Shown here: piece by piece, positions 35,482 to 42,944 of the stretch
How the letters are laid out: each line of letters opens with the position of its first letter
Numbering within the stretch: position 1 is the stretch's first letter
DNA from: Scandinavium manionii
GTDB taxonomy: Bacteria > Pseudomonadota > Gammaproteobacteria > Enterobacterales > Enterobacteriaceae
DNA length: 64,000 nt
Direction: 5' to 3'
Assembly (NCBI RefSeq): GCF_024764775.1
Contig: NZ_JALIGC010000040.1
Coordinates: 806,001 to 870,000 of the forward strand
Notes under the pieces: generated by a model
What the model saw: only the letters and a program-made list of their open reading frames with translations
The model's database searches: none
Told to the model about the DNA's origin: nothing
Position numbers and translations under genes: made by a program

Positions 35482-36072
35482 TTAGATATAGCCTAAATGT
35501 TTGAATATTTTCTGATAGATTTCACGCACCACTTTGCTTTTATTTTCGTGATATTGTTGAATATCTAAGCTACAACCTTTAATTGCATCTAATTTAACGT
35601 CAGCATATAGCTGGCAGTCCTTCTTTGACTGTCGCAACCAATCTCGAAAAAGCACATGTCGGATTGTTTCAGGAGTGTCTTGAGTGAAAACATGAAGGTT
35701 AACTCTGGGATTATCGTAATGAAAAAGACGATGTCCATGGAAGCGAGGCTCACGCACAATTAGTTTATACCCAAGACTCTCAAGTGCTAATACATAAGTT
35801 TTTTCATCTGTAGCATCAGCAACTGTCAAATCAATATCAATAACGGGTTTGGCAGCCAGACCAGGTACCGCCGTAGAACCTATATGATCAATTCTTAGTA
35901 AATTCGAACCTAATTTATTTTTAATAGTGGATGCTAACGATGAATATATTTCCGGCCACAGGGGATCATAAGCAACGACCGCAACATTCTCAATCGGCGG
36001 TACGCCATTAACAAAATAACTATCCTGAGGATCAATGACATAATGCTGCATTATTTCTTTTGGGCTAACCAT
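35482..36072 (-). CDS. GrpB/UPF0157-family nucleotidyltransferase-fold protein
   Basis: A GrpB-family protein (about 196 residues) with the family block VVAYDPLWPEIYSSLAS, the nucleotidyltransferase-like HIGSTAVPGLAAKPVIDIDL (metal-binding Asp pair) and NLHVFTQDTPETIRHVLFRDWLR. Biochemical activity of the family is not established; some members are fused to CoaE or acetyltransferases. The ATG at 36072 has AGGTG 8 bp upstream; the frame opens to 36108 and another ATG lies at 36051. Confidence 0.85.
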   Translation of the reverse strand: MVSPKEIMQHYVIDPQDSYFVNGVPPIENVAVVAYDPLWPEIYSSLASTIKNKLGSNLLRIDHIGSTAVPGLAAKPVIDIDLTVADATDEKTYVLALESLGYKLIVREPRFHGHRLFHYDNPRVNLHVFTQDTPETIRHVLFRDWLRQSKKDCQLYADVKLDAIKGCSLDIQQYHENKSKVVREIYQKIFKHLGYI

Positions 36073-36223
36073 AAACCAACACCTATCGACCATACAAATT
36101 ATGAACAATAGCGTACAGGAGATGGGTTTGGATGTCTCTCAAACGTCCGCTCTTGGCACAGAACGGCCTATCAGCATAGTAAAAATATTCAGATATATAT
36201 CATCATCCTGAACGCACCACCAT

Positions 36224-36256
36224 AACGGCGAACCCACAACGGATTCGCCGTTTTTG
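36224..36256 (+). terminator. Rho-independent terminator ahead of the CP4-type backbone
   Basis: A 9-bp inverted repeat (AACGGCGAA / TTCGCCGTT) followed by a T-rich tract, ending 24 bp before the yfjP-like ATG. It separates the cargo block from the backbone operon. Confidence 0.75.
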
Positions 36257-36279
36257 TTTTCTTTATTTCAGGAGATGCC

Positions 36280-37146
36280 ATGAGAAATCAAGCAGGCCTG
36301 CAGCCCCTGCAGAACTCACTTACGGGATTACCGCAATGGGCCTCAGAGCGAGTCATGCAGCAAATACGTCAGCTTACAAACCATGAGCCGGTCATCGGCA
36401 TTATGGGCAAAACTGGTGCCGGTAAATCATCCCTCTGCAATGCCCTGTTTCAGGGCGAAGTTTCACCCGTTAGTGATGTGACAGCCGGTACCCGTGAGCC
36501 CTTGCGCTTCCGTCTGAAGGTTGGTGAGCGGAGCATGTTACTGGTGGATTTACCAGGTGTTGGTGAAAGCAAGGTGCGAGATACAGAGTATGCGGCACTC
36601 TACCACCAGCAGTTACCGAAGCTTGACCTGGTGCTGTGGCTGATTAAAGCTGATGACCGAGCACAGGCTGTTGATGAGCAGTTTTACCATCAGGTTATTG
36701 GTGAGCAGTACCGTCACAGAGTACTTTTCGTTATCAGTCAGGCTGACAAGATTGAACCAACGGATACCCTCGGTAGCGGGTTATCAACTGCTCAGAAACG
36801 TAGCATCAGTCGTAAAATCGTTGCCCTTCATGAGCTGTTCCAGCCCGTTCATCCGGTCTGTGCGGTATCGGTGCGCACGAAGTGGGGACTCAGGGTTATG
36901 GCAGAGCGTATGGTCCGCAGCCTGCCGCGTGAGGCCAGCAGTCCGGTAGTGGCGCAACTGCAGCGCCCCTTTCGTACTGAACAGGTAAAGGAGAAAGCGC
37001 GCAGTGATTTTGGTGAAACGGTCGGTGCCGCGCTGGATATAGTGTGCAACGTACCCCTTATTCCCGCCCCGGTACGCACGGTGATACGTGCCGTGCGTGA
37101 CACGGTGGTCTCTGTGGCCCGCGCCGTATGGGATTTTTTCTTCTGA
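36280..37146 (+). CDS. yfjP: YfjP/YeeP/YkfA-family GTPase
   Basis: A 288-residue Era/EngA-like GTPase with G1 GKTGAGKSS (43-51), G3 DLPGVGES, G4 region ISQADKIEP and a C-terminal hydrophobic segment rich in Val/Arg-Ala. These GTPases are the first gene of the CP4-type backbone (yfjP in CP4-57, ykfA in CP4-6, yeeP in CP4-44); their cellular role is unsettled. GGAGAT lies 5 bp before the ATG. The symbol is by family; ykfA would be equally apt at thrW. Confidence 0.88.
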   Translation: MRNQAGLQPLQNSLTGLPQWASERVMQQIRQLTNHEPVIGIMGKTGAGKSSLCNALFQGEVSPVSDVTAGTREPLRFRLKVGERSMLLVDLPGVGESKVRDTEYAALYHQQLPKLDLVLWLIKADDRAQAVDEQFYHQVIGEQYRHRVLFVISQADKIEPTDTLGSGLSTAQKRSISRKIVALHELFQPVHPVCAVSVRTKWGLRVMAERMVRSLPREASSPVVAQLQRPFRTEQVKEKARSDFGETVGAALDIVCNVPLIPAPVRTVIRAVRDTVVSVARAVWDFFF

Positions 37147-37195
37147 GTTTCCTTTTCTTACTTCCTGCCGTTAATCCAGATATCTGAGGTGTTAT

Positions 37196-38017
37196 ATGTC
37201 CCGTTTAGCTTCCCGCTTTGGTGCGGCGAACCTCGTTCGTCGTGACCGCCCGCTGACTGATGATGAGCTCATGCGCTTTGTGCCCAGCGTGTTCAGTCAG
37301 GAAAAACATGAATCACGCAGCGCACGTTATACCTATATCCCGACCATTACCCTGCTGGACAGCCTGCGGCGTGAAGGCTTTCAGCCATTCTTTGCCTGCC
37401 AGACGCGTGTACGTGACCCGGAGCGCCGCGAGCACACCAAACATATGTTACGCCTGCGTCGTGCCGGGCAAATCACCGGTAAACAGGTGCCGGAAATAAT
37501 TCTGCTGAATTCGCACGATGGCACCAGCTCGTACCAGATGCTGCCGGGGCTGTTTCGCCAGGTTTGCCAGAACGGGCTGATTTGTGGTGAGACCTTTGGC
37601 GAGGTACGGGTTCCGCATAAAGGAGACGTGGTGAGTCAGGTGATAGAAGGGGCGTATGAGGTGCTGGGGATTTTTGACCGGGTGGAGGAAAAGCGCGATG
37701 CCATGCAGTCGCTGATGCTGCCACCTCCGGCCCGTCAGGCACTGGCAAAAGCCGCTCTCACTTATCGCTTTGGCGAGGACCACCATCCGGTAACCGAAGC
37801 TCAGGTTCTCACTCCCCGCCGTTACGAAGATTACAGCGATGACCTGTGGACTACCTATCAACGTCTGCAGGAAAACCTGATAAAAGGCGGACTCAGTGGC
37901 CGTAATGTTAAAGGCGGGCGGACGCACACCCGTGCCGTACGTGGCATTGACGGGGATGTGAAGCTTAACCGGGCACTGTGGGTGATGGCGGAAACATTGC
38001 TTACACAACTGCAGTAG
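37196..38017 (+). CDS. yfjQ: YfjQ/YafZ DUF932 protein
   Basis: A 273-residue DUF932 protein, the same length as YfjQ and YafZ. It begins MSRLASRFGAANLVRRDRPL and contains the conserved ARYTYIPTITLLDSLRREGFQPFFACQTRVRD region and a basic C-terminus. Members resemble phage or plasmid proteins near recombination functions, but no activity is established. It follows yfjP by 49 bp as in CP4-57. Confidence 0.9.
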   Translation: MSRLASRFGAANLVRRDRPLTDDELMRFVPSVFSQEKHESRSARYTYIPTITLLDSLRREGFQPFFACQTRVRDPERREHTKHMLRLRRAGQITGKQVPEIILLNSHDGTSSYQMLPGLFRQVCQNGLICGETFGEVRVPHKGDVVSQVIEGAYEVLGIFDRVEEKRDAMQSLMLPPPARQALAKAALTYRFGEDHHPVTEAQVLTPRRYEDYSDDLWTTYQRLQENLIKGGLSGRNVKGGRTHTRAVRGIDGDVKLNRALWVMAETLLTQLQ

Positions 38018-38235
38018 TCATTACCTTTGTTGCCATGTTGTTAATATCGGACACCACCTGTCCGCATTGCAACGTACTGACAGATCTCACTCCCTCGAAG
38101 ATGACCTGTAACCCCCACCACATCTGACTTTTGCAGAAATGAAAAATAGTTTCTGCAGTGTCCATACCCTGTCCGCCCCCCTCTTTAAAGTATTCACATC
38201 ATTTTCAGTCAGTTAACTTTCACGGAGAACCATTC

Positions 38236-38937
38236 ATGACACAGGCAGAACGCCGCCATGACCGGCTGGCTGTCAGGCTGTCACTGATAATCAGCCGTCT
38301 GGTGGCGGGGGAGACGCTGAGCGTACGCAAACTTGCCGCTGAGTTTGGCGTGTCAGTGCGCACACTGCGGCGGGATTTTCGTGAGCGGCTGATGTATCTG
38401 GACCTGGAATATCAGTCCGGCTACTGCCGCTTACGTACTGCTGGCAGTGAGATGCAGATGGTGCCAGATGTGCTTATCTTTGCCCACCGGAGCGGGCTGG
38501 CCGGGCTTTTTCCTGGCCTTGACCGCCGCCTGGTGAACGCACTGCTGATGTGTGACGAGTCTCCCTGCGTGATATCGCCCGCCAATCCGCTCCCTTCACC
38601 GTCTGGCTCATTGTCTTTCTGGCGGTTGATTCAGGCTATTACCGGGCGCAGGCGGGTGATGCTGATTGCGGATGGACAGCGCTGTGAGCGACTGGCTCCC
38701 TGTCGGTTGCTCATCCACCAGCAGGCCTGGTACCTGGTGGGTGAGCACGGCGGACATATCGCCGTATTCACCCTAGATGAAATCCATCTGGTTCAGCCCC
38801 TGCAGGAGACGTTCCGCCGTAATGACAGTCTGTGCCGCCTGGCTGAAGACCCGGTGTTCATTCAGGCCTTGCCCCATTTTCGCTTTATCCAGCAGTCACT
38901 GCTTGCGTTTGTTCCGGCTGACAACTCACCGGAATAG
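38236..38937 (+). CDS. yfjR: YfjR-like DeoR/WYL transcriptional regulator
   Basis: A 233-residue regulator, equal in length to YfjR. N-terminal winged helix-turn-helix (LSVRKLAAEFGVSVRTLRRDF, about 32-52) and a C-terminal WYL-type ligand domain (LIHQQAWYLVGEHGG, with the WYL-like QAWYLVG core). The ATG at 38236 follows GGAGA; the upstream frame to 38158 is not supported. WYL regulators often respond to nucleic-acid signals and control defence or mobile elements. Its own target here is unknown. Confidence 0.88.
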   Translation: MTQAERRHDRLAVRLSLIISRLVAGETLSVRKLAAEFGVSVRTLRRDFRERLMYLDLEYQSGYCRLRTAGSEMQMVPDVLIFAHRSGLAGLFPGLDRRLVNALLMCDESPCVISPANPLPSPSGSLSFWRLIQAITGRRRVMLIADGQRCERLAPCRLLIHQQAWYLVGEHGGHIAVFTLDEIHLVQPLQETFRRNDSLCRLAEDPVFIQALPHFRFIQQSLLAFVPADNSPE

Positions 38938-38977
38938 CACAGGCTTTGTTATCAACCCGGCAACAGGGAGGAGCCCT

Positions 38978-39214
38978 ATGCCCGTTATTGCCATTATCGC
39001 CATTGTTGTCATCGTCATCATTCTCAACAAAACCGGGGTGTCCGACAGCCTCACGGCCCTGACACTTGGCACCGTTGCTGCACTGCTGACGGGCGGTGGC
39101 GCAGCCGGTGCCGCCAGTGTTGCGCTGACGCCGTTCATCGGTGTTCCGGTAGGTATTTTCGTAGGGATTTATGTCTTTGCCAAAGTCGTTCGTCTGATTT
39201 CAGGAAAAAAATAA
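38978..39214 (+). CDS. ypjK: YpjK-like small membrane protein
   Basis: A 78-residue hydrophobic protein: an N-terminal span MPVIAIIAIVVIVIIL, a Gly/Ala-rich second span LLTGGGAAGAASVAL and a third VGIFVGIYVFAKVV, ending KKK-like. GGGAGGAG directly precedes the ATG at 38978; the larger open frame starting at 38777 overlaps yfjR and is rejected. The stop shares one base with the yfjS ATG. Corresponds to ypjK of CP4-57 by position. Function unknown. Confidence 0.8.
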   Translation: MPVIAIIAIVVIVIILNKTGVSDSLTALTLGTVAALLTGGGAAGAASVALTPFIGVPVGIFVGIYVFAKVVRLISGKK

Positions 39215-39657
39215 TGAAACGTAAAACACTCCCTCTGCTGGCACTGGTTGCCACCACCCTGTTGCTGAGCGCCTGCGATGACAGGAGTGATGACCTGAAA
39301 GCCATCAGCAAATTCAAGGACCTCACGCCTCCGCGCTTCAGTGACGTGGTCAGCCGCCAGGATGATGTCAGTGAGGAATGGGCACAGATTGGCTTCTCCA
39401 CCGGTCTCACCCTGCAGGTCTTACGTACCCGCCAGTCGCCGGAAGGTTGCGAGGGCGGCAGTTACTACTACCTGGTGGATATGGAGGAAAAAACCGTGCA
39501 GCCGCTGATGAATGCGCTGTGTATTGCCGACAACATCAAACTGGAATACCACGAGGTCACGGACCCGCATACGAAGGAAAAATACTTCGAATACTCCCAT
39601 GACGGCAAACTGATGGGACGGCTGCTGATACCGTCAAATCCTGATAATCAGGAATAA
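39214..39657 (+). CDS. yfjS: YfjS-like lipoprotein
   Basis: A 147-residue lipoprotein with signal sequence and lipobox LLLSAC (Cys21), then DDRSDD. Asp at +2 after the lipidated Cys is the classic inner-membrane retention signal. Role unknown; present in CP4-57 as yfjS in the same position between ypjK and yfjT. Confidence 0.88.
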   Translation: MKRKTLPLLALVATTLLLSACDDRSDDLKAISKFKDLTPPRFSDVVSRQDDVSEEWAQIGFSTGLTLQVLRTRQSPEGCEGGSYYYLVDMEEKTVQPLMNALCIADNIKLEYHEVTDPHTKEKYFEYSHDGKLMGRLLIPSNPDNQE

Positions 39658-39680
39658 AAACAAAGATAAAGGAGACAGGA

Positions 39681-40148
39681 ATGAACACACATTCACTCAG
39701 CCGGTTTGCGCTGGCAGGCGTACTGTTCGCGAGCTTTAATGCTTCTGCGGTTCCCGGACTCTGGCAGCAGGGTTACGGCCAGGGCAATGCGGAATACAGC
39801 GTGACGGATGCCAGCGGGAAGATGTTTACCATCAACTGCACGGGCAATTCGGACCAGAACGGTATCTACCAGCACTCGGTTTTTCTTACCCTGGCAGGGG
39901 ACAAAACGGTCAGTTCGGATGATGACAGGACCGACATCACGGTGGTGATGGACCATCAGCAATACGCCATTCCGTCCAGCCTGGGCTGGCGTAACGGGGA
40001 TAACGCCTGGTACAGTTTCATCATGAATATCCGTAAGGCCTCGCAGTTCGAGGTCTACGTCAATGACCGCAAAGCGGGTACCTTCAGTGCTGACCTGAAG
40101 AATGCCGCGAAGGTCCTGCCCACGCCCGGAGACTGCGGTAACGACTGA
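39681..40148 (+). CDS. yfjT: YfjT-like periplasmic protein
   Basis: A 155-residue exported protein with a signal peptide (SRFALAGVLFASFNASA) and two cysteines (INCTGN near 51 and GDCGND at the end) that could form a disulfide. Function is unknown. GGAGACAGG precedes the ATG; a terminator follows, closing the yfjR-ypjK-yfjS-yfjT segment. Confidence 0.86.
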   Translation: MNTHSLSRFALAGVLFASFNASAVPGLWQQGYGQGNAEYSVTDASGKMFTINCTGNSDQNGIYQHSVFLTLAGDKTVSSDDDRTDITVVMDHQQYAIPSSLGWRNGDNAWYSFIMNIRKASQFEVYVNDRKAGTFSADLKNAAKVLPTPGDCGND

Positions 40149-40174
40149 TAGCCGTACCTTCCCCAGCAAACCCA

Positions 40175-40207
40175 CCCCGGCAGCCTGATGGCTGCCGGGG
40201 TTTTCTT
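40175..40207 (+). terminator. Rho-independent terminator after yfjT
   Basis: A perfect 10-bp inverted repeat (CCCCGGCAGC / GCTGCCGGGG) with a six-base loop, followed by TTTTCTTTT. Confidence 0.9.
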
Positions 40208-40223
40208 TTATCAGGAGCCTGAA

Positions 40224-40463
40224 ATGTTCCAGTCAGTGTTACTGCCACCGGGTCCTTTCACCCGGGCACAGGCGGAAGCTGTCACGGCAACGTACCGCAA
40301 TATCACCATTGAAGATGACCAGCACAGCCATTTTCGCCTGGTCGTTCGTGACCGCGAAGGCCGGATGGCCTGGCGGGCATGGAATTTTGAACCGGACGCC
40401 GGAGCCGGGCTTAACCCGTATATCCGACAGTACGGCCTTCTGAAGGAGACATCAGCACATTAA
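40224..40463 (+). CDS. ykfF: YkfF-like DUF905 protein
   Basis: A 79-residue DUF905 protein, the same length as YkfF, beginning MFQSVLLPPGPFTRAQAEAV and containing the family core DDQHSHFRLVVRDREGRMAWRAWNFEPDAG. Function unknown; a standing member of CP4-type backbones. The ATG at 40224 has AGGAG upstream; the frame extends to 40188 without support. Confidence 0.88.
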   Translation: MFQSVLLPPGPFTRAQAEAVTATYRNITIEDDQHSHFRLVVRDREGRMAWRAWNFEPDAGAGLNPYIRQYGLLKETSAH

Positions 40464-40517
40464 TTTCTCACGCAAAACCCGTGAGCACGCAGCACGCACA
40501 TTAATTATTTCCCATCA

Positions 40518-40543
40518 CGCCAGCCAGACACGCTGGCGTTTTT
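40518..40543 (+). terminator. Stem-loop terminator between ykfF and yafX
   Basis: An 8-bp inverted repeat (ACGCCAGC / GCTGGCGT) with a six-base loop, followed by TTTT. Confidence 0.8.
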
Positions 40544-40559
40544 ATTCCCGGAGAACACC

Positions 40560-41009
40560 ATGAATATGCACACCTTTACCCCAGCTAACGAGCCACAGCT
40601 AATTCTCACCGCCACGCCAGTACCCGATGAACAACGCATCGGCTTCTGGCCGCAACACTTCGGCACCATTCCGCAGTGGATAACACTGGAACCTCGCATC
40701 TTCGCCTGGATGGACCGTTTCTGCGAAGACTACCGCGGCGGTATCTGGCATTTCCACACACTCAGCAACGGTGGCGCGTTTATGGCCCCCGAAGCTGACA
40801 TTGATGAGAAATGGAGGCTGCTCAACAACATGAATGGCAATGGCGCAGAAATGAGTACGGAAGCCGCAGGCATTGCCGTGTGTCTGATTGAGTACAGCCA
40901 TCACGCCTGTCGTACGGAGTGCGATGCCATGACAGAGCATTATAACCGACTGCGTGATTACGCTCTGCAGCACCCTGAATCCCATGCGATCCTTACCATC
41001 ATTGATTAA
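40560..41009 (+). CDS. yafX: YafX/YfjX, ArdB/KlcA-family antirestriction protein
   Basis: A 149-residue ArdB-type protein with RIGFWPQHFGTIPQWI, the conserved YRGGIWHFHTLSNGGAFMAPE block and SHHACRTECDAMTEHY. ArdB/KlcA proteins reduce type I restriction in vivo without a DNA-mimic charge. GGAG precedes the ATG. It lies in the backbone operon with ykfG. Its presence on an island that also carries a type II system is notable, but no direct interaction is implied. Confidence 0.9.
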   Translation: MNMHTFTPANEPQLILTATPVPDEQRIGFWPQHFGTIPQWITLEPRIFAWMDRFCEDYRGGIWHFHTLSNGGAFMAPEADIDEKWRLLNNMNGNGAEMSTEAAGIAVCLIEYSHHACRTECDAMTEHYNRLRDYALQHPESHAILTIID

Positions 41010-41020
41010 GGAGTTTTGTC

Positions 41021-41500
41021 ATGGAGAAACAACTGACTCTCTTTACACCGGAACTGCCATTGACCTCACTGCGCACCATCAAACGAGCCCTGAGTCTGCT
41101 TGACCAGCACCTGCGCGAACCGGGTGTGGCGTTTACTTCCACGCAGGCTGCTCGCGACTGGCTCAGGCTGAAGATGGGAACCTTTGAGCGGGAAGAGTTC
41201 CGGGTGCTGTATCTGGACAACCAGAATCAGCTTATTACCCATGAGACGCTCTTCACCGGCACGATTAACCGCACTGAAGTCCATCCTCGGGAAGTGGTTA
41301 AGCGCGCCCTGTATTTCAATGCCGCAGCGGTGATACTGGTGCATAACCATCCCTCCGGCAAGACGACGCCCAGCCAGGCTGATAAAGCTCTCACGCAGCG
41401 GTTGGTACAGGTACTTCAGTTGGTGGATATCCGTGTCCCTGACCACCTGATTGTCGGCGGCAGGCAAATCTATTCGTTCGCGGAACACGGTCTACTGTGA
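41021..41500 (+). CDS. ykfG: YkfG/YeeS/YfjY, RadC-like JAB-domain protein
   Basis: A 159-residue RadC/MPN+ (JAB) protein. The metal-binding motif VHNHPSGKTTPSQAD (His-x-His, then Ser and Asp ligands) is intact, with an upstream catalytic-type Glu (EVHPREV or ETLF region). RadC-like proteins are linked to mobile elements; their substrate is unknown. An AAGGAG lies before the ATG, 11 bp after yafX. Confidence 0.92.
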   Translation: MEKQLTLFTPELPLTSLRTIKRALSLLDQHLREPGVAFTSTQAARDWLRLKMGTFEREEFRVLYLDNQNQLITHETLFTGTINRTEVHPREVVKRALYFNAAAVILVHNHPSGKTTPSQADKALTQRLVQVLQLVDIRVPDHLIVGGRQIYSFAEHGLL

Positions 41501-41508
41501 GGTATTAA

Positions 41509-41817
41509 ATGAAAATTATTAGTAAACGCCGGGCAATGACGATATACCGCCAGCATCCTGAGTCCCGAATCTTTCGCTACTGCACCGGCAAATACCAGTG
41601 GCACGGTAGCGTCTGTCATTACACAGGCAGGGACGTTCCGGATATCACAGGAGTCCTGGCTGTGTATGCCGAACGCCGCCAGGACCGCAACGGGGCCTTA
41701 TGCCTGCCTGATGAGCATCACCCTGAACTGACAATAGTGGAGAACTGTAATGAGCAACATCACTTGGGGCCTGCAGCGCGATATCACGCCGCGCCTGGGA
41801 ACACGTCTGGTGCATGA
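41509..41817 (+). CDS. ykfH: YkfH/YeeT DUF987 protein with a frameshifted C-terminus
   Basis: Residues 1-62 (MKIISKRRAMTIYRQHPESR to AERRQDRNG) match DUF987 proteins, normally about 73-74 residues. Here GGGG at 41692-41695 carries one base more than expected; removing it restores GPYACLMSITLN and a TGA at 41729-41731. As written, the frame runs to 41817, replaces the conserved end with 40 foreign residues and overlaps yafW by 68 bp. This may be a true mutation, a slippage site or a sequencing error. Function of the family unknown. Confidence 0.8.
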   Translation: MKIISKRRAMTIYRQHPESRIFRYCTGKYQWHGSVCHYTGRDVPDITGVLAVYAERRQDRNGALCLPDEHHPELTIVENCNEQHHLGPAARYHAAPGNTSGA

Positions 41818-42067
41818 GGGCAACCGGCTGCACTACCTGGCTGACCGGGCCAGTCTCACCGGTAAGTTCAGTGAAGCCGAATATCTTAAGCTGGATGTGG
41901 CATTTTCGCATTTTATCAGCAAGATGGAATCCATGCTGACCACTGGTGAAATGAATCCTCGCCACGCCCACTGCGTCACCCTGTACCACAACGGTTTTAC
42001 TTGCGAAGCCGATACTCTTGGCAGTTGCGGCTATGTATACGTCGCTGTTTATTCCACTCAAAGCTAA
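41750..42067 (+). CDS. yafW: YafW/CbeA-family antitoxin
   Basis: A 105-residue type IV antitoxin, the same length as YafW. It starts MSNITWGLQRDITPRLGTRLVHEGNRLHYLADRA and keeps the family pattern to YVYVAVYSTQS. CbeA-type antitoxins stabilise MreB and FtsZ polymers and so oppose the CbtA-type toxin without binding it. It lies 20 bp upstream of ykfI and overlaps the frameshifted ykfH. Confidence 0.93.
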   Translation: MSNITWGLQRDITPRLGTRLVHEGNRLHYLADRASLTGKFSEAEYLKLDVAFSHFISKMESMLTTGEMNPRHAHCVTLYHNGFTCEADTLGSCGYVYVAVYSTQS

Positions 42068-42087
42068 CAAATTTCACGAGAACAAAC

Positions 42088-42450
42088 ATGAAAACTCTAC
42101 CTGCTACAATTTCGCGGGCGGCGAAGCCCTGTCTGTCGCCGGTGGCTGTCTGGCAAATGTTACTGACACGCCTGCTGGAACAGCACTATGGCCTGACACT
42201 GAACGACACGCCGTTCAGTGATGAAACTATTATTAAGGAACATATTGATGCTGGGATTACCCTGGCCGATGCGGTCAACTTCCTAGTAGATAAGTACGAA
42301 CTGGTTCGTATTGATCGCAGAGGGTTGAGTTGGCAGGAGCAATCACCCTATATTCGGGCTGTAGATATCCTGCGAGCTCGACAGGCAACGGGGTTGTGGC
42401 GACGCGGCATAATTTTTCGACACGCTGAATCTTGCGTGCCGCTTTCCTGA
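42088..42450 (+). CDS. ykfI: YkfI/CbtA-family cytoskeleton-targeting toxin, altered C-terminus
   Basis: A 120-residue toxin close to YkfI: LSPVAVWQMLLTRLLEQHYGLTLNDTPF and AGITLADAVNFLVDKYELVRIDR are nearly identical to remembered members, which block MreB and FtsZ assembly. After RARQATGL the end reads WRRGIIFRHAESCVPLS, longer than and unlike the short basic tail of YkfI (113 residues). A 3' change, perhaps a small frameshift or recombination, has replaced the last 12-18 residues; activity is uncertain. The frame extends upstream to 42001, but the ATG at 42088 is the family start. Confidence 0.88.
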   Translation: MKTLPATISRAAKPCLSPVAVWQMLLTRLLEQHYGLTLNDTPFSDETIIKEHIDAGITLADAVNFLVDKYELVRIDRRGLSWQEQSPYIRAVDILRARQATGLWRRGIIFRHAESCVPLS

Positions 42451-42541
42451 TTTACATTCCCAAACTTACTTCCTCTTTTACTCATTGCATAATGCGCCTG
42501 CCACTTCCGGCAGGCGTGTTTAGCTTTTACGGACAAAATAC

Positions 42542-42898
42542 ATGCAAACAGAAGCTGAAGTCTTAACTGACCACAATGAGCTAATTTGTTCGACCAGTAT
42601 TGAATGCATTGTTACTGGTCGTGAGACCGCACTTAAGGAGATTGAAGCTCTGTGCCTTCAGCTTGACGAAGTCTCCCAACTGACTTCCATGATTGGAAGC
42701 AATACTGCGGATCACTGGGCAATACGACAGGCCCATTTCTTCAACTGCTGGCTGATGCGATCTGTGGACAAAGGGACAAAGCGATGCCGGTTGAATTACG
42801 GAATGTTGATTCTGATGGATGCCGAATTCCGCACTCAGTGGGCGAAGCATTTCTGGGAATGTTACCAGCAAGATAAACGCTATACGCATAATGGATAG
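42542..42898 (+). CDS. Shortened DUF4942-like protein
   Basis: A 118-residue protein whose segments TSIECIVTGRETALKEIEALCLQLDEVSQLTSMIG and LNYGMLILMDAEFRTQWAKHFWE resemble the N-terminal part of DUF4942 proteins, usually about 280 residues, which commonly follow the CbtA-type toxin gene in such islands. A central stretch of the domain and the entire C-terminal half are missing, so it may be a deletion derivative. Function unknown. Confidence 0.6.
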   Translation: MQTEAEVLTDHNELICSTSIECIVTGRETALKEIEALCLQLDEVSQLTSMIGSNTADHWAIRQAHFFNCWLMRSVDKGTKRCRLNYGMLILMDAEFRTQWAKHFWECYQQDKRYTHNG

Positions 42899-42918
42899 CG
42901 TCTGAAAGAGATGATAAA

Positions 42919-42934
42919 CTGTACAATTATACAG
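42919..42934. promoter_or_regulatory. 16-bp near-palindrome just upstream of the methyltransferase gene
   Basis: CTGTACAATTATACAG has a single mismatch in its 8-bp half-sites and ends 10 bp before the ATG at 42945, immediately before GTGAGGA. It could be an operator for autoregulation by the methyltransferase, which would block its own translation start or promoter. Confidence 0.5.
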
Positions 42935-42944
42935 TGAGGATAAA

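Noticed and set aside
34291..36072. GNAT-GNAT-GrpB block as an integron cassette array
   Set aside because: I could not find attC-type core sites or an integron integrase near it.
38777..39214. 145-residue version of the YpjK-like protein
   Set aside because: Its first half overlaps yfjR; a GGAG ribosome site and ATG at 38978 define the 78-residue protein.
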